Positions 44,695 through 54,814 of a stretch of DNA of 64,000 nucleotides are shown here, piece by piece (the stretch's first letter is position 1; each line of letters starts with the position of its first letter). This stretch comes from Burkholderiales bacterium RIFCSPHIGHO2_01_FULL_63_240. Lineage in GTDB: Bacteria; Pseudomonadota; Gammaproteobacteria; Burkholderiales; Burkholderiaceae_C. The notes under the pieces were generated by a model. It had not been told where the DNA came from. It saw only the letters and a list, made by a program, of their open reading frames with translations, and made no database searches. The translations under genes and the position numbers were made by a program. The stretch covers positions 620,001 through 684,000 of the forward strand of contig MERU01000002.1 in NCBI GenBank assembly GCA_001770725.1, read 5' to 3'.

Positions 44695-45177
44695 TCAGAT
44701 GGCGCCGGTCGACAGCCCGGTGGCCGAGGCCCCCAGGGACTGCTGCAGGCGCACGCTGCGTGCTGCCATTTCGTCGGTGGCCTTTTGGTCCTGGCGGGCC
44801 TGCTTGTGCATGGCCTCTGCCTGGCGACGATCGATCAGTTGCGAGACCGCCGCCACCCGGCGCTCCCGCTCGATGAGCAAGGCCCGCGCGCGGGCCACCT
44901 GCTGCTCGGCATTGCCAACGCGGCGGTCCTGCTCGGACACCGCGTCACCCAGCCTTTGCATGAAATCCTGGTAACAGCGCACGATCTCGACGCCGCCCGA
45001 TTGCTGGAACTGCGCCTGCCAGCGTTTTTGGTAGTCATGTCGCCAGTCGTTGAGCGACTGCGCCTGCTGGCGGGCCGACTCATGGGACTTGCGGGCCGCC
45101 TCGTGGGCCGACAAGGCCGCATCGCGCTCTTTTTGCGCCGCTTCCAGCACCAACAGCAGGGACTGAATGCCACTCAT
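44695..45177 (-). CDS. fliJ: Flagellar export chaperone/stalk protein FliJ
   Basis: This 160-residue protein is predicted to be almost entirely coiled coil, as expected for FliJ, which inserts into the FliI hexamer. Heptad-like stretches include LLLVLEAAQKERDAALSAHE and AEQQVARARALLIERERRVA. The position between fliI and fliK supports the call. A Gln/Arg-rich C-terminal region follows the coil. Confidence 0.9.
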   Translation of the reverse strand: MSGIQSLLLVLEAAQKERDAALSAHEAARKSHESARQQAQSLNDWRHDYQKRWQAQFQQSGGVEIVRCYQDFMQRLGDAVSEQDRRVGNAEQQVARARALLIERERRVAAVSQLIDRRQAEAMHKQARQDQKATDEMAARSVRLQQSLGASATGLSTGAI

Positions 45178-45201
45178 GGATCAACTCCGATTCAACAACC
45201 A

Positions 45202-46632
45202 TCAGGCCGACACGATCCGGTGCAGCTCGCCGACCGCATCGCCCAGCCAGGCCGGGTCGTGCATGTCCTGCTGCAGCAGACGCACCATGTGCGGGTGCAC
45301 GCGCACCGCCTGGTCCAGGTCCATGTCACCGCCGGGCACGTAGGCACCGAGCTGGATCAGGTCCTTCGCCTTGCTGTACTTGGACCACAGCTGGCGAAAG
45401 CGTCGCGCGTCCTCGATATGTTGCCCGTCGGCGACGTTGTGCATCACCCGAGAAGCACTGCGTTCGATGTCTATTGCGGGGAAATGGCCGGATTCGGCCA
45501 GCTCGCGCGAGAGCACGATGTGGCCGTCCAGGATGGCGCGGGCCGCGTCGGCGATCGGGTCCTGCTGATCATCCCCCTCCGAGAGCACGGTGTAAAACGC
45601 CGTGATGGAGCCATGGCCATTGAGGCCATTGCCGCTGCGCTCGACCAGCTGCGGCAGTTTGGCGAAGCACGAGGGCGGGTAGCCCTTGGTGGCGGGCGGC
45701 TCGCCGATGGCCAGCGCGATTTCACGCTGTGCCATGGCATATCGGGTCAGCGAATCCATCAGCAGCAGCACGTGCAGGCCCTGGTCACGGAAGTGCTCGG
45801 CCACGGCCGTGGCGTAGGCGGCGCCCTGCATGCGGGTCAGCGGCGGCGCGTCGGCCGGCGCGGCCACCACCACCGAGCGGGCCAGGCCCTCTTCGCCCAG
45901 GATGTCTTCGATGAACTCCTTGACTTCGCGGCCCCGCTCGCCGATCAGGCCCACGACGATGACGTCGGCCTGGGTGTAGCGGGCCATCATGCCCAGCAGC
46001 ACCGATTTGCCGACGCCCGAGCCGGCGAACAGGCCGATGCGCTGGCCACGGCCGACGGTGAGCATGGAGTTGATGGCGCGCACGCCGGTGTCCAGGGGCA
46101 GGCGCACCGGGTCGCGCTCCATGGCGTTGATGGCGCGGCGGGCCAGGGGTTCGCTGCGGATGTGCTGCAGCGGGCCCTTGCGGTCCAGCGGCACGCCCTG
46201 GGCATCGACGACACGGCCCAGCAGGCCGGCGCCCACGGGCAGGTGCCGGGTGCGGTCCTCGCTGCGGCGCCAGGGGTGGTTGGGGCGACCCAGCACCGGG
46301 GTGTTCATCGGGATCGGGCAAGGGATGACGCGCGCACCGCTGGCCAGGCCATGCACCTCCGCGGTCGGCATCAGGTAGGCGCGGTCACCCGTGAAGCCCA
46401 CCACCTCGGCCAACACCGGGGTCGATTCCAGGCGGGTTTCGGAGTGGATCTCGCAGACGGCTCCCACCGGCAGGCGCAGGCCCGTGGCTTCGAGCACCAG
46501 GCCCGACAGGCGCACCAGCTTGCCCTGGTTCTCCAGCGGCATGCGGCTCGTGGCGCAGGCATCGAGGTCGTCGAGGAAACGGTTCCAGCGGTCCATCGCC
46601 ACATCGGTGCGGGCGCTCATGGGCATGTTCAT
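45202..46632 (-). CDS. fliI: Flagellum-specific ATPase FliI
   Basis: FliI is the export ATPase related to F1 beta. The 476-residue protein has the Walker A motif [15 protein letters not shown] (near residue 205), Walker [12 protein letters not shown] and the export-ATPase signature [16 protein letters not shown]. The N-terminal beta domain is complete. The ATG at 46632 overlaps the fliH stop (ATGA). The frame stays open upstream to 46839, but that part is within fliH. Confidence 0.96.
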   Translation of the reverse strand: MNMPMSARTDVAMDRWNRFLDDLDACATSRMPLENQGKLVRLSGLVLEATGLRLPVGAVCEIHSETRLESTPVLAEVVGFTGDRAYLMPTAEVHGLASGARVIPCPIPMNTPVLGRPNHPWRRSEDRTRHLPVGAGLLGRVVDAQGVPLDRKGPLQHIRSEPLARRAINAMERDPVRLPLDTGVRAINSMLTVGRGQRIGLFAGSGVGKSVLLGMMARYTQADVIVVGLIGERGREVKEFIEDILGEEGLARSVVVAAPADAPPLTRMQGAAYATAVAEHFRDQGLHVLLLMDSLTRYAMAQREIALAIGEPPATKGYPPSCFAKLPQLVERSGNGLNGHGSITAFYTVLSEGDDQQDPIADAARAILDGHIVLSRELAESGHFPAIDIERSASRVMHNVADGQHIEDARRFRQLWSKYSKAKDLIQLGAYVPGGDMDLDQAVRVHPHMVRLLQQDMHDPAWLGDAVGELHRIVSA

Positions 46633-47690
46633 GCCGGGTCCTCCTCGTTGGGCGCGCGGCTGGTCTCGGGCCAGGCGTCGGCGTCGTCTTCGTCGTTGTG
46701 GATGGGGTGGGCGTCGGCCAGGCTGTGCGCTTCGCGGCCATCGTGCCAGGGGGCTTCGTAGCCCATGGCGGCGGCGGCGCGGTCCCAGCGGACCTCGATG
46801 GCAGCGTCGATCACGGCGATGTCGGACTCGACCACGCACCCGCCGCGGTTGAGCGTCACGTCGGGTACCATGCGGGCGCCGCGGGCATTGAGCATCTCGC
46901 TGAGGTGGGGCAAGGCCATGGCGTGGTCTTCGGGGTGCAGGCGCACGATCACCTGGCGGGCCGAGGCGAGCAGGGCACCCAGGGCCTGCTCTGCGACGTC
47001 CACCACCAGCTCGGGGTGGATCTTGAGTTCCGTGCGAACCACCTGGCGGGCCAGCTCCAGCGCCACGCCGGCGATGCGGCCGGCCAGTTGCTGCTCCAGC
47101 GACTCCAGGCGCTGGTGGAAGTCGGACGCCAGCGCGCCGACCTGGTCGCTCATGTGGGCGGCCATCTGCGCGGCCTGGGTCTGCTTGTAGCTCTCCAGGG
47201 CGGCCAGGCCGTTGCGGTAGCCGTCCTGGTAGCCCTCCTGGCGGGCCTTGTCCACCAGCTCGTCCACATTGGGCGCGGGCGGCGGCGGCGGGGCCTCGGC
47301 CTCGCGCTGCTGGGCTTCGGCCTGGCCGGGCATGCCACCCACCACGGGGCGGCGCACGGCCGGCTTGGGCGCGGCGCCACCAGGCGCGGCGGCCTTGGGC
47401 GGGATGGCCTGGCCGGTGGCCTGGGGCGCGTGGTGGGCCTGCTGGGGCTTCATGCCCGGGCGCATCTCGGCGGCGGCACGTTCGGCCAGCGTGGGCTTGC
47501 GCACGCCGGTCTCGACCGGTGGTGCGGGCGGGCGCTCGAAGGTCTGCGGGGACCAGGCGGCCACGTTGCCACCCAGCTCCTCGCGCGGGATGAAACGGGC
47601 GTAGGCGTTGGGCGCGGGCGTGCTCGGCGGCGTGACCGACTGTGCGAGCGGGTTGCCAGGCGCCTTGGAGCCTGGCTTAGACGTACTCAT
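46629..47690 (-). CDS. fliH: Flagellar export stator FliH
   Basis: FliH regulates FliI and tethers it to the C-ring. It is longer than usual (353 residues), because of a Pro/Ala/Gln-rich N-terminal region of about 145 residues ([34 protein letters not shown]). The helical and C-terminal part is typical: [20 protein letters not shown], then [20 protein letters not shown] and [20 protein letters not shown]. An acidic tail ends the protein. Its start lies 14 bases inside the fliG end. Confidence 0.93.
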   Translation of the reverse strand: MSTSKPGSKAPGNPLAQSVTPPSTPAPNAYARFIPREELGGNVAAWSPQTFERPPAPPVETGVRKPTLAERAAAEMRPGMKPQQAHHAPQATGQAIPPKAAAPGGAAPKPAVRRPVVGGMPGQAEAQQREAEAPPPPPAPNVDELVDKARQEGYQDGYRNGLAALESYKQTQAAQMAAHMSDQVGALASDFHQRLESLEQQLAGRIAGVALELARQVVRTELKIHPELVVDVAEQALGALLASARQVIVRLHPEDHAMALPHLSEMLNARGARMVPDVTLNRGGCVVESDIAVIDAAIEVRWDRAAAAMGYEAPWHDGREAHSLADAHPIHNDEDDADAWPETSRAPNEEDPA

Positions 47691-48672
47691 CGTCGCCTCC
47701 GCTGCTCAGCATGATCTGGCCCTCGTCGGCGAGGCGGCGCACGATCTTGAGCATTTCCTTTTGCTCCGCTTCCACATCGGAGAGCTTGACCGGACCGCGC
47801 GCTTCGAGGTCTTCGCGCAGCGTCTCGGCCGCGCGGCTGGACATGTTCTTGAACACCTTCTCGCGGATCTCGGGGCTGGCACCCTTGAGCGAGATGATGA
47901 GCGACTCGGTCTGCACTTCCTTGAGCAGGGACTGGAAGCCCTTGTCGTCGAGCTTGGCCAGGTCGTCGAAGGTGAACATGTTGTCCTGGATCTTCTGGGC
48001 CAGGTCGGTGTCGGCCTCGCGGATGTAATCGAGGATGGAGGTCTCCAGGCTCGAACCCATGAGGTTGATGATCTCGGCCGCGGGCTTGACGCCACCCAGC
48101 GACGATTTACGGATCTGCGAGCCACCCGAGAGCACACGCGAGAGCACCTCGTTGAGGTCCTTCAGCGCCGAAGGCTGGATGCCGTCGAGCGTGGCGATGC
48201 GCACCATCACCTCGTTGCGGTGCCGCTCGGTGAAGGCCTTGAGCACGGACGAGGCCTGGTCTGGATCCAGGTGGACCAGGATGGCCGCCACGATCTGCGG
48301 GTGCTCGTTGCGCAGCAGCTCGGACACCGAGACGGCGTCCATCCACTTCAGGCTCTCGATGCCCGTGACGTCGCTGCCCTGGATGATGCGGTCGATCAGC
48401 AGGTTGGCCTTGTCGTCGCCCAGCGCCTTGCGCAGCACGGACTTGATGTACTCGTCGGTGTCGGCCACCAGTGTGCCCACTTCCGTGGCCTCGGCCGAGA
48501 AGCGGTCCAGCACGTTGTTGATGCGCTCCCTGGAGATGGTCTTGAGCTTGGCGATGGTTTCGCCGAGGTGCTGGACCTCCTTGGGCTCGAGGTGCTTGAA
48601 GACCTCGGCGGCCTCCTCCTCACCCAGCGACATCAGCAGGATGGCTGCGTCTTCCAGACCTTGTTCATCCAT
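47677..48672 (-). CDS. fliG: Flagellar motor switch protein FliG
   Basis: FliG is the torque-generating C-ring protein that interacts with MotA. It has 331 residues. The N-terminal domain begins with ILLMSLGEEEAAEVFKHLEP. The middle EHPQ motif is present (LRNEHPQIVAAILVHLDPDQ). The C-terminal charged helix includes MFTFDDLAKLDDKGFQSLLK and NMSSRAAETLREDLEARGPV. It overlaps fliH by 14 bases and follows fliF by 15 bases. Confidence 0.96.
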   Translation of the reverse strand: MDEQGLEDAAILLMSLGEEEAAEVFKHLEPKEVQHLGETIAKLKTISRERINNVLDRFSAEATEVGTLVADTDEYIKSVLRKALGDDKANLLIDRIIQGSDVTGIESLKWMDAVSVSELLRNEHPQIVAAILVHLDPDQASSVLKAFTERHRNEVMVRIATLDGIQPSALKDLNEVLSRVLSGGSQIRKSSLGGVKPAAEIINLMGSSLETSILDYIREADTDLAQKIQDNMFTFDDLAKLDDKGFQSLLKEVQTESLIISLKGASPEIREKVFKNMSSRAAETLREDLEARGPVKLSDVEAEQKEMLKIVRRLADEGQIMLSSGGDDEYV

Positions 48673-48687
48673 GGCTGCTAACCTCGA

Positions 48688-50412
48688 TCAATTGTTCATC
48701 CAGCCACGGACCACGGAGGCCATGGCCAGCGGGTTTTCCTTGGCCAGCTTGCGGGCGTGCTCCAGGCGCAGGTCCGGTCCGCCTGGGCCTTCCAGCGCCG
48801 GCACGCCATCTGCCCCGGCCACGACCGGGCCATTGCCCCCCGCGATGGCGGGCAGCTCTTGCGGGTCGTCCACGACCGCGTTGAGTCGGTTGGCTTCGGC
48901 CTCGGATGCGGCGGGCTTGGCCGCCTGGATGGCCGGGCGGATCGCACCGAACACGACGATCAGGGCGGCCAGGGTCAGCGCACCCGGCACGGCCAGCGTG
49001 CGGATCAGGTCCACCGTCTCGGGCTTCTTCCACAGCGGGGTGTCGTCGACCTCTTCCTTCGGAACCTGGAAGGGGGCCGACACGACCTTGATCGAGTCGC
49101 CGCGCTTGTCGTCGGCGCCGATGGACTCGCGCACAAGAGAAGTCAGCTTGTCGAGCTCTTCCTGCGGCAGCGGCTCGGTGGTGGTCTTGCCCTTGGCGTC
49201 GGTCACCGTGCGGTGGTTGACCACCACGGCCGCGGTCAGGCGGCGGATGTTGCCGGTCGAGCTGCGCACCACGCGCACCGTGCGATCGACCTCGTAGTTG
49301 GTGACGGCGTCGCGGCGGCTGTTGCCACCCGCGCCCTGCGTGCCGGCGGCCTGCAGCGGGGCCGATGCGCCGTTGATCGGGGCAGTGGCCGGCACGGGGG
49401 GCTGGTTGCTGGCCGCGCCGGGCACGCCCGAAGGCGTGGCGCTGCCCTGCCCCGAGCTCTCGCTGGTCTGCTGGCTGCGCACCGTGGAGGCTGCGTTCGG
49501 GCCCTGGTTGGGCTTGAACTCCTCGGCGGTCTGCTCGACCTGCGAGAAGTCCACGTCGGCGGTGACCTGGGCGCGCAGGTTGTCGGAGCCCAGCACCGGC
49601 TCCAGGATGTCGCGCACACGCTGGGTGTAGCTGCTCTCGATCTGGCGCACGTACTGCAGTTGCTGCGCGTCCAGGCCGGCCTGATCGGTCGAGCTGTCCT
49701 GCTGGCCAGCCAGCAGCGTGCCACTCTGGTCAACGATGCTGACGGCCTTGGTCGACATCTCCGGCACGCTGGACGACACCAGGTGCACGATGCCGGCGAG
49801 CTGACCGCGGTCGAGGGTGCGGCCGGGGTAGAGGGTCAGCACCACCGATGCGGAGGCCTTCTGCTGCTCGCGGAAAAAGCCATTTTGGTTGGGCAGGGCC
49901 AGGTGCACGCGGGCGCTCTGCACACTGGAGATGGCCTGGATCGAGCGGGTCAGCTCGCCTTCCAGGCCACGCTGGAAGTTCAGGCGCTCCTGGAACTGGG
50001 TGGTGCCGAACTTCTGGTTTTCCATCAGCTCGAAGCCCACCACCGAGCCTTTGGGCAGGCCGGCCGAGGCCAGTTTCAGGCGCACGTCGTGCACCTTGTC
50101 GGCCGGCACCAGGATGGCGGCGCCGCCGTCGGCGTGCTTGTAGGGCACCTGCATCTGCTGCAGCTGGGCCAGGATCGCGCCGCCATCCTTGTCAGACAGG
50201 TTGGCGTAGAGCACGCGGTAGTCGCCCTCGCGACCCCACAGCGCCATGGCCACCAGGATGGCGATCAGCACGGCGATGCCGCCGCCCAGCATGATCTTGC
50301 GCTGGGCAGGCAGCGCCATCACGCGCTGGGCGAAGCCGGGTGTGCCGCTCTCCACCACTTCGGCGGGGGCTGCAACGGCAACGTTCTGAGGTTGGGCGAC
50401 GGTGACTTCCAT
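48688..50412 (-). CDS. fliF: Flagellar MS-ring protein FliF
   Basis: FliF forms the MS ring in the inner membrane. It has 574 residues. The first membrane helix (IMLGGGIAVLIAILVAMALW) is followed by the ring-building motifs DYRVLYANLSDKDGGAI, NFQRGLEGELTRSIQAISSV and ARVHLALPNQNGFF. A Gln/Ser/Pro-rich linker, the second membrane helix (LAVPGALTLAALIVVFGAIR) and a C-terminal FliG-binding tail ending AMASVVRGWMNN complete it. The ATG at 50412 is used; 50439 is a possible alternative. It starts the fliFGHIJK unit. Confidence 0.95.
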   Translation of the reverse strand: MEVTVAQPQNVAVAAPAEVVESGTPGFAQRVMALPAQRKIMLGGGIAVLIAILVAMALWGREGDYRVLYANLSDKDGGAILAQLQQMQVPYKHADGGAAILVPADKVHDVRLKLASAGLPKGSVVGFELMENQKFGTTQFQERLNFQRGLEGELTRSIQAISSVQSARVHLALPNQNGFFREQQKASASVVLTLYPGRTLDRGQLAGIVHLVSSSVPEMSTKAVSIVDQSGTLLAGQQDSSTDQAGLDAQQLQYVRQIESSYTQRVRDILEPVLGSDNLRAQVTADVDFSQVEQTAEEFKPNQGPNAASTVRSQQTSESSGQGSATPSGVPGAASNQPPVPATAPINGASAPLQAAGTQGAGGNSRRDAVTNYEVDRTVRVVRSSTGNIRRLTAAVVVNHRTVTDAKGKTTTEPLPQEELDKLTSLVRESIGADDKRGDSIKVVSAPFQVPKEEVDDTPLWKKPETVDLIRTLAVPGALTLAALIVVFGAIRPAIQAAKPAASEAEANRLNAVVDDPQELPAIAGGNGPVVAGADGVPALEGPGGPDLRLEHARKLAKENPLAMASVVRGWMNN

Positions 50413-50620
50413 TTGGGCTGTGAGGCGATGGCCGCGCATCGTGAATGTGACGATGCCGCAATCCGGCCATGACGGGCCCATTATTCGGAGTCAGAGCAGG
50501 CAAAAGTGCCGGGAACAGCCGGCCATTTGCCGACCTCTTCCCAGCTTAGAACTCGGGCCGGTCCAACCAAAATGGTGACCGTGATGAGTTGCATCACGCC
50601 CTGATGACCACATCGGCACC

Positions 50621-50974
50621 ATGGACCTGAAACTGAAGCCCTTTGATTTCGCCCAAGCCGCCGCCCGCGCCGGCATGGCCGACGTCGCCCGCCGGGTGGA
50701 AGCCAAGACACGGGCCGAGGGCGCTGCCGAAGCCGGCGGGGCGGTTGAAAAACCATCATTCCAGTCGGCCTTTTCCGGCGCCCTGAAATCCATCAGCTCG
50801 GCCCAGAACACCGCCAGCGCCATGCAGCGCGAGGTGCAATTCGACAATCCCACGGTCAGCCTCGAAGAAACCATGATCGCCATGCAGAAGGCGCAACTGG
50901 GCTTCCAGTCGGCCGTGCAGGTGCGCAACAAGCTGGTTCAGGCGTATACCGATATCATGAACATGCAGGTGTGA
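50621..50974 (+). CDS. fliE: Flagellar hook-basal body complex protein FliE
   Basis: FliE is a rod/MS-ring junction protein and export substrate. The 117-residue protein has the conserved C-terminal half: NPTVSLEETMIAMQKAQLGF followed by QSAVQVRNKLVQAYTDIMNM and QV. It is divergent from fliF. The 208-bp gap 50413-50620 must hold both promoters, but I found no clear sigma-28 or sigma-54 match there. Confidence 0.95.
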   Translation: MDLKLKPFDFAQAAARAGMADVARRVEAKTRAEGAAEAGGAVEKPSFQSAFSGALKSISSAQNTASAMQREVQFDNPTVSLEETMIAMQKAQLGFQSAVQVRNKLVQAYTDIMNMQV

Positions 50975-51076
50975 TGGCGCCCGCCGGGTGCGTTGCGTCC
51001 TGAACGCCGCCCCGGTCCGCCACCGCTGTCCGGTCAACCAAGCCGAACACCCGTCTGCTCCCGGCAGGCCGCATCC

Positions 51077-52312
51077 ATGACAACGACCCACCGTCCCCTG
51101 CCACTGGGGCAGATGCTGCTTTGCGGCGCCCTCGTCGTCACCCTGTCGATGGGCATCCGGCACAGTTTCGGGCTCTGGCTCCAACCCATCACGACCGCCC
51201 ACGGCTGGACACGAGAAGACTATTCGCTGGCCATGGCCGTGCAGAACCTCGTGTGGGGGGCGGCCGGGCCCATTGTCGGCTGGTGGGCCGACCGCAGTGG
51301 GGCCTACCGGGTGCTCTGGCTCGGCGCCCTGCTCTACGCCCTGGGGCTGGCCGGCATGGCCACCATCGACCAGCGCCTGGGTTTCGTGCTCACGGCTGGC
51401 GTCACCATCGGCCTGGCCCAGGCCTGCAGCACCTACGCCGTGGTCTACGGCGTCGTCGGCCGCAACATCGACCCGGCCAAACGCTCCTGGGCCATGGGCA
51501 TCACGGCGGCCGCCGGCTCGTTCGGCCAGTTCCTGATGGTGCCGCTGTCCAGCCACCTCATCCATAACCTGCAATGGTCACCCGCCCTGCTGACGCTGGC
51601 GGCCACGGCCCTGCTGATCGCACCGCTGGCGTTCGGCCTGCGTGAAGCGCCGCGCGACGCCTCATCAGGTGGTGCAGGCCCGCTCAACGACGGCGCCCCG
51701 GTGAGCGCGGGGGCCGCCCTGCGCGAGGCCCTCGCCCACCGCGACTACCTGCTGCTGACCGCCGGCTACTTCGTGTGCGGCTTTCAGCTGGCCTTCATCG
51801 GCGTGCACCTGCCCAGCTACCTCAAAGACCACCAGCTCGACCCGCAGGTCGCCACCACCGCCCTGGCGCTGATCGGCCTGTTCAACGTCTTCGGCACCTA
51901 CGCGGCCGGCTCGCTGGGCCAGCGCCTGCGCAAGACCTGGATCCTGTCCTTCATCTACGCCATGCGCGGTGTGACCATGCTGGCCTTCGTGCTGCTGCCG
52001 CTCACGCCGCTGTCCGTGGCGATCTTCGCCGCCGCCATGGGTGCGCTGTGGCTGTCCACGGTGCCACCGACCAATGCGGTCGTGGCTCAGATGCTGGGCG
52101 TGCGACACCTCTCGATGCTGGGCGGGCTGGTGTTCTTCTCGCACCAGATCGGATCTTTCATGGGCGTCTGGCTGGCCGGCCGGCTCTACGACGCCACGGG
52201 CGACTACCAGCTCGTTTGGTGGCTGGCCATCGGCCTGGCCTTCGCGGCTGCAGCGCTGAACCTGCCCATCCGCGAGCACCTGCAGCCGGCACGGCGGCTC
52301 GTCACGGCCTGA
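51077..52312 (+). CDS. MFS transporter, monocarboxylate/oxalate-formate-like
   Basis: This 411-residue major facilitator has 12 predicted membrane segments. The start region TLSMGIRHSFGLWLQPIT and GWTREDYSLAMAVQNLVWGA resembles bacterial monocarboxylate and oxalate:formate antiporter-like MFS proteins. The loop motif GWWADRSGAYRVLWLG and its second-half counterpart AAGSLGQRLRKTWILS are present. The substrate is unknown, but an organic acid is likely. The ATG at 51077 is preferred to the longer frame from 50993. Confidence 0.88.
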   Translation: MTTTHRPLPLGQMLLCGALVVTLSMGIRHSFGLWLQPITTAHGWTREDYSLAMAVQNLVWGAAGPIVGWWADRSGAYRVLWLGALLYALGLAGMATIDQRLGFVLTAGVTIGLAQACSTYAVVYGVVGRNIDPAKRSWAMGITAAAGSFGQFLMVPLSSHLIHNLQWSPALLTLAATALLIAPLAFGLREAPRDASSGGAGPLNDGAPVSAGAALREALAHRDYLLLTAGYFVCGFQLAFIGVHLPSYLKDHQLDPQVATTALALIGLFNVFGTYAAGSLGQRLRKTWILSFIYAMRGVTMLAFVLLPLTPLSVAIFAAAMGALWLSTVPPTNAVVAQMLGVRHLSMLGGLVFFSHQIGSFMGVWLAGRLYDATGDYQLVWWLAIGLAFAAAALNLPIREHLQPARRLVTA

Positions 52313-52359
52313 GGCGCTCACTCGCCCTTGCCTTCCCCCACCCGAGCACTTCTCGCCCC

Positions 52360-52524
52360 ATGCCAGCGCCAACCGCCCCCCGCCCCAGCCTGCCTGCCAG
52401 GTCCAAGGCCTGGCCCTGGCTGCTTTGGGGCCTGGCCGCGGTGGCGCTCGCGCTGGTGTTCACCTGGTACCTCAGCCCCCATTTCGTCGTCGACATGGCA
52501 GCTCGCTTTTGGAGTTGCATCTGA
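52360..52524 (+). CDS. Small single-pass membrane protein
   Basis: This 54-residue protein has a Pro-rich leader (MPAPTAPRPSLPARSK), one membrane helix (AWPWLLWGLAAVALALVFTW) and the short tail YLSPHFVVDMAARFWSCI. It sits 47 bp downstream of the MFS gene. The tail pattern (P-F-V--A---W-C) is familiar from small hypothetical proteins of Burkholderiales, which supports a real gene. The function is unknown. Confidence 0.6.
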   Translation: MPAPTAPRPSLPARSKAWPWLLWGLAAVALALVFTWYLSPHFVVDMAARFWSCI

Positions 52525-52593
52525 GACGCCTGGCGGCACTGAAATCTTCCCTGAGCCACCCGTTTGCCCCATGGGCGCCACGACTCAGCCCGG

Positions 52594-52599
52594 TAGAAT
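52594..52599 (+). promoter_or_regulatory. Candidate -10 element of dapA
   Basis: TAGAAT lies 22 bp upstream of the dapA start within CGGTAGAATCGC, a common sigma-70 -10 context in betaproteobacteria. No good -35 box is at the proper distance, so this is tentative. Confidence 0.35.
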
Positions 52600-52620
52600 C
52601 GCTGGACTGAAGGAATCACC

Positions 52621-53499
52621 ATGAACATTTCTGGCAGCATCGTCGCCCTGGTCACGCCTCTGCACGAAGACGGCAGCGTCGATTACCCTACCCTGCGCAC
52701 CCTGATCGACTGGCACATCGCCGAAGGCACCCATTGCATCGGCGTCGTCGGCACCACGGGCGAGTCGCCCACCGTCTCGGTCGAAGAGCACTGCGAAATC
52801 ATCCGCGTGGCGGTCGAGCAGGCCGCTGGCCGCGTGCCCATCATGGCTGGCGCCGGCGCCAACTCCACGCGCGAGGCCATCGAGCTGTCGGAGTTCGCCA
52901 AAAAGGTCGGCGCCGACTGCACCCTGCAGGTCGTGCCCTACTACAACAAGCCCACGCAAGAAGGCATCTACCAGCACTTCAAGGCCATTGCCGAAGCCGT
53001 CGACATCCCCGTGGTGCTCTACAACGTGCCCGGCCGCACCGTGGCCGACATGAGCGTCGAGACCACGCTGAAGCTGGCCCAGGTGCCCGGCGTCATCGGG
53101 GTCAAGGAAGCCACTGGCAACCTCGAACGCGCCGCCTGGCTGATCAAGCAGGCTCCCAAGGGCTTTTCCATCTACTCCGGTGACGACCCCACCGCCGTCG
53201 CCCTGATGCTGCTGGGTGGCCACGGCAACGTCAGCGTCACGGCCAACGTCGCGCCGCGCGGCATGTCACAGCTGTGTGAAGCCGCGATGGCACGCGACGC
53301 CGCCCGTGCCATCGAGTTGCACATGCAACTGCTGCCGCTGCACAAGCACCTGTTCGTCGAGCCCAACCCGATCCCGGTGAAGTGGGCCCTCGCAAAGATG
53401 GGCAAATGTGGTGGTACGCTGCGCCTGCCCCTGACACCATTGTCGGACGGCGCGCAGTCCACCGTCGAAGCGGCCCTGCGCGAAGCCGGCGTGCTCTGA
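52621..53499 (+). CDS. dapA: 4-hydroxy-tetrahydrodipicolinate synthase
   Basis: DapA condenses pyruvate with aspartate semialdehyde in lysine and diaminopimelate synthesis. The 292-residue TIM-barrel protein shows [18 protein letters not shown], the catalytic Tyr in LYNVPGRT and the Schiff-base Lys in GVKEATGN. The [20 protein letters not shown] start is typical. A GC-rich hairpin follows the stop, ahead of bamC. Confidence 0.97.
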   Translation: MNISGSIVALVTPLHEDGSVDYPTLRTLIDWHIAEGTHCIGVVGTTGESPTVSVEEHCEIIRVAVEQAAGRVPIMAGAGANSTREAIELSEFAKKVGADCTLQVVPYYNKPTQEGIYQHFKAIAEAVDIPVVLYNVPGRTVADMSVETTLKLAQVPGVIGVKEATGNLERAAWLIKQAPKGFSIYSGDDPTAVALMLLGGHGNVSVTANVAPRGMSQLCEAAMARDAARAIELHMQLLPLHKHLFVEPNPIPVKWALAKMGKCGGTLRLPLTPLSDGAQSTVEAALREAGVL

Positions 53500-53517
53500 C
53501 AAGCAGTTCTTTCAACG

Positions 53518-53541
53518 GGGCCCGATGACGTCGGGCCCTTT
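53518..53541 (+). terminator. Terminator or attenuator between dapA and bamC
   Basis: GGGCCCGA, loop TGACG, TCGGGCCC is a perfect 8-bp stem followed by TTTC. It lies 18 bp after dapA. The ATG at 53525 falls inside the hairpin, an argument against using it as the bamC start. Confidence 0.6.
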
Positions 53542-53554
53542 CACTTTGCGTTCC

Positions 53555-54700
53555 ATGCCGATCACCTCCCGTCAACAGACCGCCATTGCCCTGGGCTGCG
53601 CACTGTCCGTGACCCTGCTGGGCAGCGGCTGCTCCTCCCTCTCGAACGCCCTCTCGGGCGACAAGATCGACTACCGCAGCAGCGGCTCGCAAAGCGTGCG
53701 CCTCGATGTGCCGCCGGACCTGAGCCAGCTCTCCGGCCAGTCGCGCTTCACCCAGGTCTCGCCCTCCATCGTCACCGCTTCCAGCATGGGCCAGCAGGCC
53801 CCGGGCGCAGCCAGCGCTGGCAACCAGGTGGCCCCGAGGGCCGTGGGCGACATCCGCCTGGAGCGCCAAGGCCAGACCCGCTGGCTGGTGGTCAACCAGC
53901 CGCCCGAGCAGGTCTACGAGAAGGTTCGCGCCTTCTGGTCCAGCGTCGGCTTCGAGCTCGTCGTTGACCAGCCCGCCGCGGGCCTGATGGAAACCAACTG
54001 GAACGAGAACCGCGCCAAGCTGGGCGAGGGGGGCGTTCGCGGCCTGCTGGGCTCGGTGCTCGACCGCCTCTACGACACCGGCGAGCGCGACCAGTTCCGC
54101 ACCCGCCTGGAGCGCACCTCACAAGGCACCGAGGTCTACGTCACGCACCGCGGCCTGGAAGAAGTCTACGAAGGCGACCGCAAGGACCGCACCACCTGGC
54201 GCGGCCGCCCGAGCGATGCCAACCTCGAAGCCGAGATGCTCGCACGCATGATGGTTGCCCTGGGCGCCACCAAGGAACAAGCCGATCAGACCCGGGAAGA
54301 AGCCGCCAAACAGCAGGCTGCGACCCCGACCACCGCCGGCACCCTGGCAACGCTCAACGCAGACGCCACCAGCGTCACGCTGCGGGGCGAGCCCGACCTG
54401 GCCTGGCGTCGCGTGGGCCTGGCCCTGGACCGCAGCGGCTTCACGGTCGAAGGCCGCGACCGAGCCAGCGGCACTTACGAGGTTCGCCTGTCCGTGAACG
54501 ACCCTGCCGCCGCCAAGCCCGGCTTTTTCAGCCGCCTGTTCGGGCGCGGCAACCAGGAAGAGAAGTTGGCCCGTTACCGCGTCAAGCTCCAGCCCCAGGG
54601 CCGCGAAACCCTGGTGTCGGTGCTCAGTGAAGCGAGCCAGCCCGCGAACAACGACACAGCCCGCCTGATCGCCAAGCGCTTGGTCGAAGAACTCAACTGA
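53555..54700 (+). CDS. bamC: Outer membrane assembly lipoprotein BamC
   Basis: BamC is a lipoprotein of the BAM complex that inserts outer membrane beta-barrels. It has 381 residues. A lipoprotein signal ends at LLGSGC. The unstructured N-terminal BamD-binding segment (IDYRSSGSQSVRLDVPPDLS) is typical. Two helix-grip domains follow (WLVVNQPPEQVYEKVRAFWS, and DLAWRRVGLALDRSGFTVEG). The start at 53555 gives a standard signal peptide; the longer start at 53525 lies in a terminator hairpin. The position after dapA is the usual betaproteobacterial order. Confidence 0.93.
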   Translation: MPITSRQQTAIALGCALSVTLLGSGCSSLSNALSGDKIDYRSSGSQSVRLDVPPDLSQLSGQSRFTQVSPSIVTASSMGQQAPGAASAGNQVAPRAVGDIRLERQGQTRWLVVNQPPEQVYEKVRAFWSSVGFELVVDQPAAGLMETNWNENRAKLGEGGVRGLLGSVLDRLYDTGERDQFRTRLERTSQGTEVYVTHRGLEEVYEGDRKDRTTWRGRPSDANLEAEMLARMMVALGATKEQADQTREEAAKQQAATPTTAGTLATLNADATSVTLRGEPDLAWRRVGLALDRSGFTVEGRDRASGTYEVRLSVNDPAAAKPGFFSRLFGRGNQEEKLARYRVKLQPQGRETLVSVLSEASQPANNDTARLIAKRLVEELN

Positions 54701-54725
54701 GCGCCGCTCTGCTCAAACTCAAATG

Positions 54726-54751
54726 AAAACCGCCCCGAGGGGCGGTTTTTC
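54726..54751 (+). terminator. Intrinsic terminator after bamC
   Basis: AAAACCGCCCC and GGGGCGGTTTT pair around a two-base loop, followed by T and C. It lies 26 bp after the bamC stop and has A/T tracts on both sides. Confidence 0.85.
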
Positions 54752-54814
54752 TTTGCCCGTCGCACAGGCGATCAAGCCAAGCCCGACGGCAGGACTTAAC
54801 GTGAATCGGGCATG

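Noticed and set aside
43951-46761. 936-codon plus-strand frame opposite fliI, fliJ and fliK
   Set aside because: Crosses three well-supported flagellar genes and has no recognisable domain.
50413-50620. Possible sigma-54 site GCAAAAGTGCC between fliF and fliE
   Set aside because: The two conserved dinucleotides are 9 bp apart rather than 12, so it is not a valid -24/-12 element.
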